Below, piece by piece: positions 40,807-49,220 of a stretch of DNA of 64,000 nt. The position numbers were made by a program, and so were the translations under genes. The stretch is from positions 1 to 64,000 of the IMG/VR virus record IMGVR_UViG_3300047325_000072; one strand, 5' to 3'. Numbering within the stretch: position 1 is the first letter of the stretch; each line of letters opens with the position of its first letter. This DNA comes from a virus. The notes under the pieces are model-generated. The model was not told where the DNA came from. It saw nothing but the letters and a program-made list of their open reading frames with translations, and did no database searches.

Positions 40807-41825
40807 GGTCCGATCCTGAAAGCTATGAATATGCCGCCGGAAGCGCCCGCTGTTCCGGGCGCTATCGCGCAGTTAGCGCCGCCGCCGCCGCCCGGCCAGA
40901 TAGCTACCGGAGTCCCGGCGGCATTAGGCGGACTACCACCTTGCCCCCCGCGGGGTGCGCTTCCGCCCGCGGCAGCCTCGATACTCCCGTTAGAGTAAGC
41001 GCCGGTGCCGTTGCTGACATCCGTGCCGTTACCGCCCGCGATGCAAAGGCCGCCCATAGGTCCGCTGCCGGCGGCGCCCCCTTGCCCCGGCCCGGCGGCG
41101 CCCCCGAAGGCCCCTCCGGCCTGTAGAATGTTGCCCGTAACGCTCCCCGTAACGTTTACCTCGCCGCCGTTACCGCCCGCGGCGGGGTAATATGCGCCCA
41201 CACCGCCGCCGCCGTTTGTAAGAGTGAGAGTTTCGCCCGGAGCGACCGTTGCCCACCCACCCTGATAGCCGCCGGCGCCGCCAGCGCCGCCAGCGCCGCC
41301 CCCGGAGATACCGCCGCTGCCGCCGCCGCCGCCGCCCCAACCCTCCATCCATGCCTGATTACAAAAATCCGGAACGATTGCGGTCGATGTGCCAGGAGCC
41401 GAAACAACAACATATTGGAAACTACCCCATTGCAGCCAGTTCGCGCCGCCTGCGTCCGGGTTAGACAAATTGTTGTCTATGGTTGAAATCCAAAATAGAC
41501 CAGAGCGCGTCGCGGACGGTACCATAGCGCCGCGCGGATAGCCCCCTATTGCGGTCGAAAAAGTCCCGTCGTAAGGGTAAATGCCGCCTGCCTGGAGCCA
41601 GCGTACCGCCAAAGTCACCATAAAAAGAATGCCGTTAGCGTCACTTCCCCAAGGGGGTATACCCCCCGAGGCCACCGGCACAGAGTTTATAGGGCCGAAG
41701 CCCTCGGTAAAAGAGGCGTGCCCCTGGGGCTGCGGCGTGTCCGGGATCGGATTAGTTATATTCCCGAACGGAGCACTATTCCCCCACGGGATCGAAAATT
41801 TCTGAGGAATACTAGAGTCTTGCAT
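40803..41825 (-). CDS. Gly-rich tail fibre adhesin
   Basis: The N-terminal half (QDSSIPQKFSIPWGNSAPFG, GGIPPWGSDANGILF, WLQAGGIYPYDG) is a common phage fibre attachment domain. The C-terminal half is extremely Gly-rich (GWGGGGGGSGGISGGG, GGNGGEV, GGAFGGAAG), reminiscent of polyglycine-II adhesins such as T2/S16 gp38. It probably binds receptor at the fibre tip. High GC repeats give long antisense frames that are not genes. Confidence 0.75.
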   Translation of the reverse strand: MQDSSIPQKFSIPWGNSAPFGNITNPIPDTPQPQGHASFTEGFGPINSVPVASGGIPPWGSDANGILFMVTLAVRWLQAGGIYPYDGTFSTAIGGYPRGAMVPSATRSGLFWISTIDNNLSNPDAGGANWLQWGSFQYVVVSAPGTSTAIVPDFCNQAWMEGWGGGGGGSGGISGGGAGGAGGAGGYQGGWATVAPGETLTLTNGGGGVGAYYPAAGGNGGEVNVTGSVTGNILQAGGAFGGAAGPGQGGAAGSGPMGGLCIAGGNGTDVSNGTGAYSNGSIEAAAGGSAPRGGQGGSPPNAAGTPVAIWPGGGGGANCAIAPGTAGASGGIFIAFRIGP

Positions 41826-41826
41826 A

Positions 41827-42402
41827 TCACGTCACATATTGGACGGAGACTGAAACGCCAACCGGGCGCGGCAGCACGCCACTAGTCGCTACGATGGCAA
41901 CCTCAAAAGGCGCTAATTGGTAATCGAATTTATAGATCATCGTCATGTCTAAATTGTCGATAACGTAAGCGTGACCGCGATCCGGGAAAAGAATATTAGT
42001 AAGGATGTAATTTATCGCCTGTATGGAGCCGTTGGTTATATTGGCGGCTGCCTTCGCATAGATTAGCTGACGAAAGGCATCGTCCGTAAGCGAATAGTTC
42101 GAGGTTGTCGGCTCGCCCTCGTACCAAGGCGCGACCGTGAAAGAATCACCCGAGGCCGAGCCGGGAGATCCCTCAAAGCCGAGATATTCGTCGGCAGCCA
42201 CCGTTAAGACACGGACGACACCAACAATCCGGCCCCAGACATCGAGGCCGTAACCTACCGCGGTAGCAATGTTCCATATTGAATCGTAAAATACTTCAAA
42301 ATTGGCATCTTGCTCTAACCAATCGTTAATAAAGCCAAGCAGCGCGGTCAAGTGCGCACTGTCGGAATATTGTGAGATGACGGTTTGAGGAAAATTTTTC
42401 AA
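41827..42402 (-). CDS. DUF2612 baseplate/tail protein
   Basis: The 191-aa protein has NFEVFYDSIWNIATAVGYGL then DVWGRIVGVVR, and DAFRQLIYAKAAANITNGSI, matching the DUF2612 family found after baseplate J in contractile tails. Overlaps the baseplate J gene by ATGA. Confidence 0.8.
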   Translation of the reverse strand: MKNFPQTVISQYSDSAHLTALLGFINDWLEQDANFEVFYDSIWNIATAVGYGLDVWGRIVGVVRVLTVAADEYLGFEGSPGSASGDSFTVAPWYEGEPTTSNYSLTDDAFRQLIYAKAAANITNGSIQAINYILTNILFPDRGHAYVIDNLDMTMIYKFDYQLAPFEVAIVATSGVLPRPVGVSVSVQYVT

Positions 42403-43823
42403 TCTAGCGCCAAAAAGATTGTACCGTCCGAGACGGTTGGTAGTTGATCCAGGTTCATTTGCACGTCGTCGAACATATTGACAGCGCTAAGCGTGCCCGG
42501 TGCTAATGTCTGAGAGCCGGAAACCAAGTATGTGCCTGTTAGACCCGTCCCGGAGATCAGCCCGGTTATCGTGGTGGGCGAGGCTAACCCCGACCCTCCG
42601 AGTAAAAGATCCCCGCGTCGAAGATTACCCGACGCAACGGATGTTACCGTCATCGTTGACCCCGAGATATAGCCTACGATAGACGCCGTTATCGTCGTAC
42701 CAACTTTAATTGAAATTATGTTGTGCGCCCATGCGCCGAGCGCCATGACCGGCCCGTAATAGCGCGAGGCGTAGACAAGTGAACCGATCCGCGCGCGCGG
42801 GCCGCCGTCCGTCCCGGCAAAGGCGTTGATGACAACCGCCTGGACTTGAGTTAGCGCAGTTGACGGCACAGTGGGCGCATTGGTTATCGACACTAGCACA
42901 TAGAAAGGAACCGAGGTTGGGCGATCAAAAGTTACCGGGTAGCTCGGGCCTAGCGTACCGTAGCTCGGAGAGGGATCGTAAACTACGACGGTAGTATTGC
43001 CGGTGTAACCGCAGCCCGGTGCCTTACGAGTCCAAATTGCAAACGCCACCGAGGTGTCCGAGCCGCCCGCAACGCAGACGTAAAGTGAGCGCGGCTGAAT
43101 TAAGACGCCCCCTACTATCAAAGGGCCTCCAGTGTAATTATCGTAAACAAAGGCGTCCAGCACGCCCGAAACGGTCAATACTGCGCCGAGCACAGACGGC
43201 AATGAGCCGATAGAGTTGACCGCGGTAGCGGCCGCGCGGCGTTGCTCAAAATCGGCCCGCGACTCTACATCGTTTCCCAAAGCGCCGTCGTCGGGGTTAG
43301 TTATCGTGTCCCAACCGAAGATCGCCTGAGTGATCTTGATAAGAGTGCCCGCGGAGCAAGGGATCGGGCCGGTTGCAATGTTTTCAAATTGACCCGTGCC
43401 GGTGCCGCTAGGCCCGATCGTTATGTCACCGTTAGCGAGGTAACTATTGCCCTCTGTGTCCGCTGCCAGCGTGCCGTTAGGAATCACTACATTAGGCAAG
43501 CCGGTTACAGTGACAGTGACAGCGGTTGGAAGCGCCGGGTTGCGTTCGATGAAGTAGATGCGCCCGATAGCATCCTGCATGCGGCCGGACGAGGTAGCCG
43601 GATCAACGCCCGAAATAAACCAAAGGAAAGTGGCGTTGCTATCGCCGATTATGGCAGCCTCGGTAGAGGCTAGCTGCCCTTGAGGTGTGCTTAAACCAGG
43701 GTTGAGGTTCCCGCCAAAAGCATTATTTATGTCGGCAAAGACACCCGCTAAAATCGCGCTTTCCGGCGGCGCAACAAAGCCGTTATCCCCGAACTGCGGC
43801 GGCGGTACGCTAGTATCGGCCAT
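42399..43823 (-). CDS. Baseplate J-like protein
   Basis: The 474-aa protein has the gpJ-type core (FGDNGFVAPPESAILAGVFA near the start, SRADFEQRRAAATAVNSIGS, VSGVLDAFVYDNYTG, RPTSVPFYVLVSI). A beta-rich insertion of about 70 residues near the C-terminus (IVGYISGSTMTVTSVASGNL ... GTYLVSGSQTLAPGTL, about 42485-42700) belongs to the domain shared by five virion proteins. Forms the outer baseplate wedge. Confidence 0.85.
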   Translation of the reverse strand: MADTSVPPPQFGDNGFVAPPESAILAGVFADINNAFGGNLNPGLSTPQGQLASTEAAIIGDSNATFLWFISGVDPATSSGRMQDAIGRIYFIERNPALPTAVTVTVTGLPNVVIPNGTLAADTEGNSYLANGDITIGPSGTGTGQFENIATGPIPCSAGTLIKITQAIFGWDTITNPDDGALGNDVESRADFEQRRAAATAVNSIGSLPSVLGAVLTVSGVLDAFVYDNYTGGPLIVGGVLIQPRSLYVCVAGGSDTSVAFAIWTRKAPGCGYTGNTTVVVYDPSPSYGTLGPSYPVTFDRPTSVPFYVLVSITNAPTVPSTALTQVQAVVINAFAGTDGGPRARIGSLVYASRYYGPVMALGAWAHNIISIKVGTTITASIVGYISGSTMTVTSVASGNLRRGDLLLGGSGLASPTTITGLISGTGLTGTYLVSGSQTLAPGTLSAVNMFDDVQMNLDQLPTVSDGTIFLALD

Positions 43824-44267
43824 TTAGGGGCTAAAGGCTCCGTCCGTAGCGCCCATAACGTACCAAGGCGCGCCCCCGAAGAAGACATCAGATTGTACAG
43901 CCCCGACAAAATTGCCTAGATCATCAAATATTTGAAGTTGACCCCCAAGCTGGCGCGTGGCTTTATCCGGCCCCGTCAAATAGCAAGTTATTGACGTGAC
44001 ATCGGGCACTGTCTCGCCGGTCGTCACAAGCTGATATTTTATGTATTGAACCGGCGGGTTTTGGCCTAATATCTCGGCTCCCGATACGTTTGTACCGCGC
44101 AGCAAATAAGGAATCCCTTGAGACAGGTCATACCAAACTTCATCGCGGAAGGTACGACAGGCTGAGGCTACGTCCTGTGCGATGGCATACTTCCCGGTTG
44201 CTAAGGCGATATTTCCGTTGACGACAGTCAAATCCCAGCTATCCAAGTCTAAAAGAAGGGTATTCAT
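43824..44267 (-). CDS. gp25/gpW-like baseplate wedge protein
   Basis: I chose ATG 44267 (MNTLLLDLDSWDLTVVNGNI); the longer frame to 44297 lies inside the next gene. IAQDVASACRTFRDEVWYDL, then SQGIPYL, is the classic signature of small baseplate wedge proteins. It abuts baseplate J. Confidence 0.8.
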   Translation of the reverse strand: MNTLLLDLDSWDLTVVNGNIALATGKYAIAQDVASACRTFRDEVWYDLSQGIPYLLRGTNVSGAEILGQNPPVQYIKYQLVTTGETVPDVTSITCYLTGPDKATRQLGGQLQIFDDLGNFVGAVQSDVFFGGAPWYVMGATDGAFSP

Positions 44268-44668
44268 CGAATAACCGTAGCCGTGTAAACGATGCAATAG
44301 GCCATAGCTGCCGAAAAGATAGCCCTAAGACCTAATTCCCAACCGATACGCACGATAAGGTAGCTTTGCGAAAGGAACAAGCAAGGAACCAAGTGAAGGT
44401 AGGCCCCGGCCATCAACAAGAATAAACCAAAATAAGAGGTATCGATCTGGCTTGCGGAAAAGAGCACGTTTACCACAGCGTTGATAAAAATTATCGAGAT
44501 ACCTAATCCAGCGATGGTTATTCCTAATACTAGATATCCCATATTGTAGTCGTTTTGACGCAAGATACGGGGAGACCAAATGGCATAACGAACCGTAACC
44601 TCTAGTATGACTAGAATTATCATGATCCTGATTATCGTGGGATAGAATTCACCCGCGAACATCTTCAC
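44264..44668 (-). CDS. Multi-pass membrane protein within baseplate operon
   Basis: GTG 44668 overlaps the upstream stop as GTGA; ATG 44662 is an alternative. The 134-aa protein has about four hydrophobic segments (IIRIMIILVILEVTV, GYLVLGITIAGLGISIIFI, FGLFLLMAGAYLHLVPCLFL, and a C-terminal one). No family recognised. Membrane proteins are not expected among baseplate genes. Confidence 0.6.
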   Translation of the reverse strand: MKMFAGEFYPTIIRIMIILVILEVTVRYAIWSPRILRQNDYNMGYLVLGITIAGLGISIIFINAVVNVLFSASQIDTSYFGLFLLMAGAYLHLVPCLFLSQSYLIVRIGWELGLRAIFSAAMAYCIVYTATVIR

Positions 44669-44829
44669 CGGAGGTTAGCCCCCAAACGGTTAAAGGCTTC
44701 AACCAACTTTTTTGCTTCTTTCTCTAATCGTCGCGCTGAAACGACAGTCCTAACTACATCCTCGATAGGGGGTTGAGCGGATAAATTTCCGATACCGAAA
44801 GCCCCGCATAGTATCTTCATCATTTTCAT
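44665..44829 (-). CDS. Small helical protein (54 aa)
   Basis: A 54-aa frame (MKMMKILCGAFGIG start, VVSARRLEKEAKKLVEAFNR helix) overlaps both neighbours by exact ATGA/GTGA junctions, which supports it as real. The short hydrophobic start could be a membrane or signal anchor. Function unknown. Confidence 0.6.
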   Translation of the reverse strand: MKMMKILCGAFGIGNLSAQPPIEDVVRTVVSARRLEKEAKKLVEAFNRLGANLR

Positions 44830-45074
44830 AATTCCCGTCTCGCCGCGAGAGCACTCAAGAAGCCCCGCATCTCGGATAGCGAGAGCGCCAACGATTCAAA
44901 CGCTTGTATCCGCGCATGGGCATCCGCAGAAAACTCGGCACGTTCCTTTTCACGCGCTTCGTTTATACGATAATTAACCCAAACCAAATAAAAAGCGATC
45001 ATCCAGCCTATGATCGTAAGGCCGCCGCATTGGGAAAAAACCGCATCTGCGATCCTGTTTACAACTTCTAGCAT
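44826..45074 (-). CDS. Single-pass membrane/coiled-coil protein (82 aa)
   Basis: One transmembrane helix (GLTIIGWMIAFYLVWVNYR) is followed by a charged coiled coil (INEAREKERAEFSADAHARI). Layout resembles holin/i-spanin accessory proteins, but it sits between the spike and wedge genes. Coupled to both neighbours. Confidence 0.6.
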   Translation of the reverse strand: MLEVVNRIADAVFSQCGGLTIIGWMIAFYLVWVNYRINEAREKERAEFSADAHARIQAFESLALSLSEMRGFLSALAARREL

Positions 45075-45736
45075 TACGGGTTTTGGGGTTGCCCTACAAC
45101 GCCGCCCTGTGGGTCCTCGTGAATATGCCGCGCGATATCGACATTATTGTAATTCAAAATCTTGTCGGTAAAAGACGCCTGCGCGGTGGTAAACTTTATC
45201 CCATTGGAATTCATATCGATCTTGTTACCGTTCTTATCAGCAATTGAAATACCACCTTCGGTAAAAGTAATATACTGTGAAGGGTTAGCCCCTCCATTGA
45301 CGACGCCCAGGAAGATACCGTCCTCGTATGCACCCCGACGGCGTGAACCGGGATTAGCCTGCCCCCCGGTCGATTTTACCGAGGAAATATCCTCATGGGC
45401 AATAAAGATCATCCCAATGTCACCGATAACGGGATCATTGATCACTGCATTCGCGCCGCCCTGATAGCGGGTATAGGGAAGCTGAAAAACATTGCCGTGC
45501 GGCACAGCGTTTCCCGAGCCGTCGAGTTGATTTACTAGCGGCAACACGTCCACATAGCCCACAGCGCCGGTAGCGCCGGTCGCTATATTTTGATCCTGTG
45601 CGTCATACGGCGCACGCACTATCTTGGCAAGCGTCATCACGCCGCGTCGATTCATCACGCGTTCAGTAACGAATTCTAAAGCGGAGGGATCGCTGGTTTC
45701 CGAAAAAGAGTCGGCGGCGCCGGTTTGATCAGCCAT
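45074..45736 (-). CDS. Baseplate central spike (Gp138/gpV-like)
   Basis: ATG 45736 (MADQTGAADSFSETSDPSAL) is preferred; an in-frame TTG at 45760 overlaps the previous gene. It has the N-terminal OB-like domain of Gp138-type spikes (GYVDVLPLVNQLDGSGN, PVIGDIGMIFIAHEDIS) and a C-terminal beta stretch ending in HIHEDPQGG. The HxH end could bind the metal ion at the spike tip. Confidence 0.75.
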   Translation of the reverse strand: MADQTGAADSFSETSDPSALEFVTERVMNRRGVMTLAKIVRAPYDAQDQNIATGATGAVGYVDVLPLVNQLDGSGNAVPHGNVFQLPYTRYQGGANAVINDPVIGDIGMIFIAHEDISSVKSTGGQANPGSRRRGAYEDGIFLGVVNGGANPSQYITFTEGGISIADKNGNKIDMNSNGIKFTTAQASFTDKILNYNNVDIARHIHEDPQGGVVGQPQNP

Positions 45737-45741
45737 GTTCT

Positions 45742-46341
45742 TTAAGGGAGAAACGCCCAATATTGCAGCAAGAAACGCGTGCCCAGCCCTGGGATTATAC
45801 CGGCGATAGCTGTGGGAGAACGTCCCTCCAGGTAAAGCGGATAAGCCCGCTGCTCGTCGTTACGCAGGTCTAGCGGCGGTAAGACGGTCGGCACGCCCTG
45901 CGCGTCCTCGCTAAGCTGAGTGTCGGTGAGTATAAGGTCGCCGATGAAAGCGCTGTACGGGGCGCGGATAATCGGAACGTTGTTCAGGCAAATACAACCG
46001 CCCGCCACCAAAGCGGTGCCCAGGTAGAGATCCAGAAACACCGGGTTTATGTTGCGATATGTCGGGGGCGCTGTAGGGATCGATCCCGGAGGGGTTATCG
46101 GTACGTTTATCGATTTGGTATAAATTCGGATCGTACAAACCTGCCCTCCGAGCGTAACATTGATTGTTTGACGCGGTGCGGTTGTCAGCGGAATGATGAA
46201 GGGAGCCGGGACAAAGAAGCTGCCGTCCGGGTTGAAAACGAATATTACCGGCAGCCCCGGCATAGGCGCACTGGTCGCAAGTTGAATGCTGCCGTCCCGC
46301 GCGACTTCTATAGTCCGGAAAGTTGGCGAGGTAGAGGTCAT
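45742..46341 (-). CDS. Phage baseplate plug protein
   Basis: The 199-aa beta-rich protein (APRQTINVTLGGQVCTIRIY, NPVFLDLYLGTALVAGGCIC, GDLILTDTQL) matches the baseplate plug family known from Pam3-like myophages. It closes the tail channel beneath the hub. It overlaps the Dit-like gene by ATGA. Confidence 0.7.
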   Translation of the reverse strand: MTSTSPTFRTIEVARDGSIQLATSAPMPGLPVIFVFNPDGSFFVPAPFIIPLTTAPRQTINVTLGGQVCTIRIYTKSINVPITPPGSIPTAPPTYRNINPVFLDLYLGTALVAGGCICLNNVPIIRAPYSAFIGDLILTDTQLSEDAQGVPTVLPPLDLRNDEQRAYPLYLEGRSPTAIAGIIPGLGTRFLLQYWAFLP

Positions 46342-47171
46342 ATGGGCGGCGGAGTCAACGGAGACTCGGGATAAGTCACTGTGACATTACCGCTGGTCGG
46401 ATCGGGTGGGCTTACATTGGCAGCGGGAGGATCGTCCGGGAAGGCGGCTTGATGATCGATGATGATCTGTTGCTGTTCGGGGGTTAGAGCGTTCAGCGGA
46501 TTTCCGTTATCGATCGGATTTCCTTTATCGTCAAAGATGGTTAAATTTTCAAAACCAACATCATTATTAACTGTGGTCGGGCTTGGTGATCCGGTTGCGT
46601 AGTTATTACCCCCGTTATTAGTGCCCCCGTTGCTGTCTCCCTGACCGCTAGCCGGCGCGGCCTGTACGTTACCGGATTGTGTCGAGTCTGCCCCGTTGGG
46701 GCTAGCGGTATCCTGCCCGGTTGGATTAGACGCGGTTGCCTGCGCGGTATTCGCAACAACGCGAACTTCCTGGCACCACACATTAACGATTATGAGGGTC
46801 TTACCCTGGCTTGCCGTCCGACGATAATCGTAGTGGACAAGATTAGCTGAGGGATAGCGTATCTCCGGCGTTACTACCGTAACAAGATTGAGCGACGCAA
46901 TCGCCTGCTCAATACTATTGAGAAACGCCTCGCGCGAAGCCGCAATAATGAAGCTGAGTTTCGCGATGAAAGGAACCTGAACCTTGTTATAGGACTGAAA
47001 GGCACCTTGCTCCTGGGGATAATCCGAAATCTGATAGTCGCGCGCGTAATCGACCGTGCTTACCGAGTCTGATTGTAAAATCGTATTTCCATTTTCGTCG
47101 TAGATTCCCCACTGCGGCGCCCCGAAGGCCCGCGTGACCGAGAGCGCATCGGCAAGTAGCAGGGCCGCCAC
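46338..47171 (-). CDS. Dit-like tail/baseplate protein with long linker
   Basis: The first ~130 residues carry YPQEQGAFQSYNKVQVPFIA, FLNSIEQAIASLNLVTVVTP and HYDYRRTASQGKTLIIVNVW, the Dit-like core that attaches baseplate to tube. The remaining half is a low-complexity Gly/Ser/Asn/Pro linker and a Pro-rich tail, probably disordered. Confidence 0.7.
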   Translation of the reverse strand: MAALLLADALSVTRAFGAPQWGIYDENGNTILQSDSVSTVDYARDYQISDYPQEQGAFQSYNKVQVPFIAKLSFIIAASREAFLNSIEQAIASLNLVTVVTPEIRYPSANLVHYDYRRTASQGKTLIIVNVWCQEVRVVANTAQATASNPTGQDTASPNGADSTQSGNVQAAPASGQGDSNGGTNNGGNNYATGSPSPTTVNNDVGFENLTIFDDKGNPIDNGNPLNALTPEQQQIIIDHQAAFPDDPPAANVSPPDPTSGNVTVTYPESPLTPPPI

Positions 47172-49220
47172 CTACTCGACGCCTGTGTTCGTGCTATAGA
47201 CATTGGCACGGATGGCGTTAGCTACTGCACCCCCGATCGCCAGGCCATCCGATCCAGGGGGAACTGTGACATTAATTCCGCCATGAAAATCAAGATCATT
47301 GTGAGTATTGCCAATTGTTGAGCCAGGAACAATAGGGTTACTATAAGATTCGTTAATACTCATTTTAGAATCATTATAGGTTTGAAGTGCTGGCCCATTT
47401 GGACCGATTGATCCTTCAGGGCCTTCAGCGCCGCGCGTTTTTCCGCTGTCGCCTCTCTCCCTTGCTAGCGCAGCGCTATAACCCGCGGAACGAGCGGTAT
47501 CCCATTGTCGAGTGGCTCGCATTGCGGCCATCGCGGCATCAATATTTCCACCTTTTAGATCTGTTAGAAGGTCTCGGCCCGTCTGCCTTTTATAGGCAAC
47601 TACAGCATTATTCCAACCAACCCGGTCCTGATTTTCAGGGGTAAAAGGCGTATCTAGTGGCAATCCCATTGCTCGGAGATTGGATCTCCAAGTAGAGGAA
47701 AGCATTTGATAGCGTCCAGCCGCATCACTAGGCCCTTCTGGCCCCGATTCGTGTATATTTGGATGCCGGCTAAAATCCGAAAAGGTTTTTCCAGGCCAAC
47801 GGGCGTTATAGGAACCATGCGACTCCGGTCCCGCGATCGTATCTAAAAACGCGCGTGCCTCCAGCGGTAAAGATCTATTAGCTGTTGTATTAGAGCTTAC
47901 AGGCCCCGAGCCTGTAGCATTTTCGGGAATTGGGGCCACCACTCTACCATTCCACCTATCCTTAATGCGCCGCCAAAAGCTACGGTTATCGGGGATAGCG
48001 AATGCTGGCCCCTCTGGACCGATTGATCCTTCAGGGTCTTCAGCGCCGCGCGTTCCTGGATCCATTCCAGTCATCCATTGGATAAGTCTAATAAGCCAAC
48101 CAAAGGATTTTCCCATCGGCGGCGGCCCGGTCCTGGGTGGTGGTTTTCCGGGAGTAATTCCAGAGAGCAATTGAGCAATCGCCATCCAGCGGTCATAGTA
48201 GTTTGTGATTGATGATATGATTTCAGTAAGCGCGTCTACAAATTGAATTATCCAAGGGTTTCCCGCAATCAATGTTTCAGTAAGACCCTTTATAGCTTCT
48301 TCAAATCGATTGATGGACTGTTGAAGAAGCTCTAACTGCTTTAGATCCGTGTCTTTCGCCGCATATGATCCCGCCCGCTGCATTTCGCTTGCGATCGCAG
48401 TACCACCTTTAGAAAGACCCGGCGCTAGCTCTCCAAAACCAATCAATCCAGCTAATTTGTAGGCTGCCGCGCCGTCCGCTCCCTCCTTTTGCATGGCGTT
48501 AGGAAGAGTTTCGGTTAAAAATTTCTCGATAGAGAAATTTTTATCCAGGAAATTAACATGAAGCTGCTGCGCTGCCAGACTGATCTCATCGGGAACTTGG
48601 CCGGTAAGCCGGTATTCCGCGATATTACCCGCCGCCTGCATAAGGGCGCCTTGCGTGGCAGCGGGATCGACATTTCCAAGAACTTTCATCGCAGCTTGGA
48701 AACGGTTTAACCATCCCGCGTTGACGTTCGCGGCATAGGCTGCGCGATTAGTCTGAGCGCCCGCAGCGGATTCGGCGCCGAGTGCCTTTAGACCGCCTTG
48801 CAAAGCCTTGATCGCGCCGAACGCCAAAAGAGCTTTGGCCCCGAGTTCGGTTATAGCCGAAACAGCCGGATCGAAATTCCGCGCCATTGAGAAGCCTGTG
48901 CGGCGCGTTTCGTCGGCGAGGTTACGATGGACCTGGCTTAATTTCGGCTGTAGCCGGGCGTAGGAGGCCGCTAGATCGTCGTTAGCTTGGGTAAGGCTTA
49001 CCCGGCGCGTAGTTGCGTATTGCTGCGCCTCGCGGCGCGCCTGCGCGATAAAGGCCGCCTCTGCCGCTGCGGCCTGTTGTAAGCGCCCGTAGTTGTCGGC
49101 TCCCTGCTCCGCAAGCTTTTGGAGAGATGCGCGCGACTGATCAAGCGCGTCCTTGACTTGGCTCGCGCCCTGAATCTGTAATTCAATGATCAGGGAGTCG
49201 ATAAGAGTGGGCAGACTAAC
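47172..49220 (-). CDS. Tape measure protein with embedded lysozyme domain
   Basis: The first ATG in frame is 48887, but coding sequence continues without a stop to about 49220 (VSLPTLIDSLIIELQIQGAS and a 110-residue coiled coil). The tape measure is therefore ~682 aa and its start is non-canonical (GTT or CTG). A C-terminal lysozyme-like domain, LDTIAGPESHGSYNARWPG then SDAAGRYQMLSSTWR, resembles GH104/lambda R. It is flanked by near-identical collagen-like tracts (AExPEGSIGPxGPA). It sets tail length and locally opens peptidoglycan at infection. Confidence 0.75.
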   Translation of the reverse strand, partial: VSLPTLIDSLIIELQIQGASQVKDALDQSRASLQKLAEQGADNYGRLQQAAAAEAAFIAQARREAQQYATTRRVSLTQANDDLAASYARLQPKLSQVHRNLADETRRTGFSMARNFDPAVSAITELGAKALLAFGAIKALQGGLKALGAESAAGAQTNRAAYAANVNAGWLNRFQAAMKVLGNVDPAATQGALMQAAGNIAEYRLTGQVPDEISLAAQQLHVNFLDKNFSIEKFLTETLPNAMQKEGADGAAAYKLAGLIGFGELAPGLSKGGTAIASEMQRAGSYAAKDTDLKQLELLQQSINRFEEAIKGLTETLIAGNPWIIQFVDALTEIISSITNYYDRWMAIAQLLSGITPGKPPPRTGPPPMGKSFGWLIRLIQWMTGMDPGTRGAEDPEGSIGPEGPAFAIPDNRSFWRRIKDRWNGRVVAPIPENATGSGPVSSNTTANRSLPLEARAFLDTIAGPESHGSYNARWPGKTFSDFSRHPNIHESGPEGPSDAAGRYQMLSSTWRSNLRAMGLPLDTPFTPENQDRVGWNNAVVAYKRQTGRDLLTDLKGGNIDAAMAAMRATRQWDTARSAGYSAALARERGDSGKTRGAEGPEGSIGPNGPALQTYNDSKMSINESYSNPIVPGSTIGNTHNDLDFHGGINVTVPPGSDGLAIGGAVANAIRANVYSTNTGVE

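Noticed and set aside
40800-41464. + strand frames opposite the Gly-rich adhesin
   Set aside because: GC-rich antisense frames of Pro/Arg composition, a mirror of poly-Gly codons.
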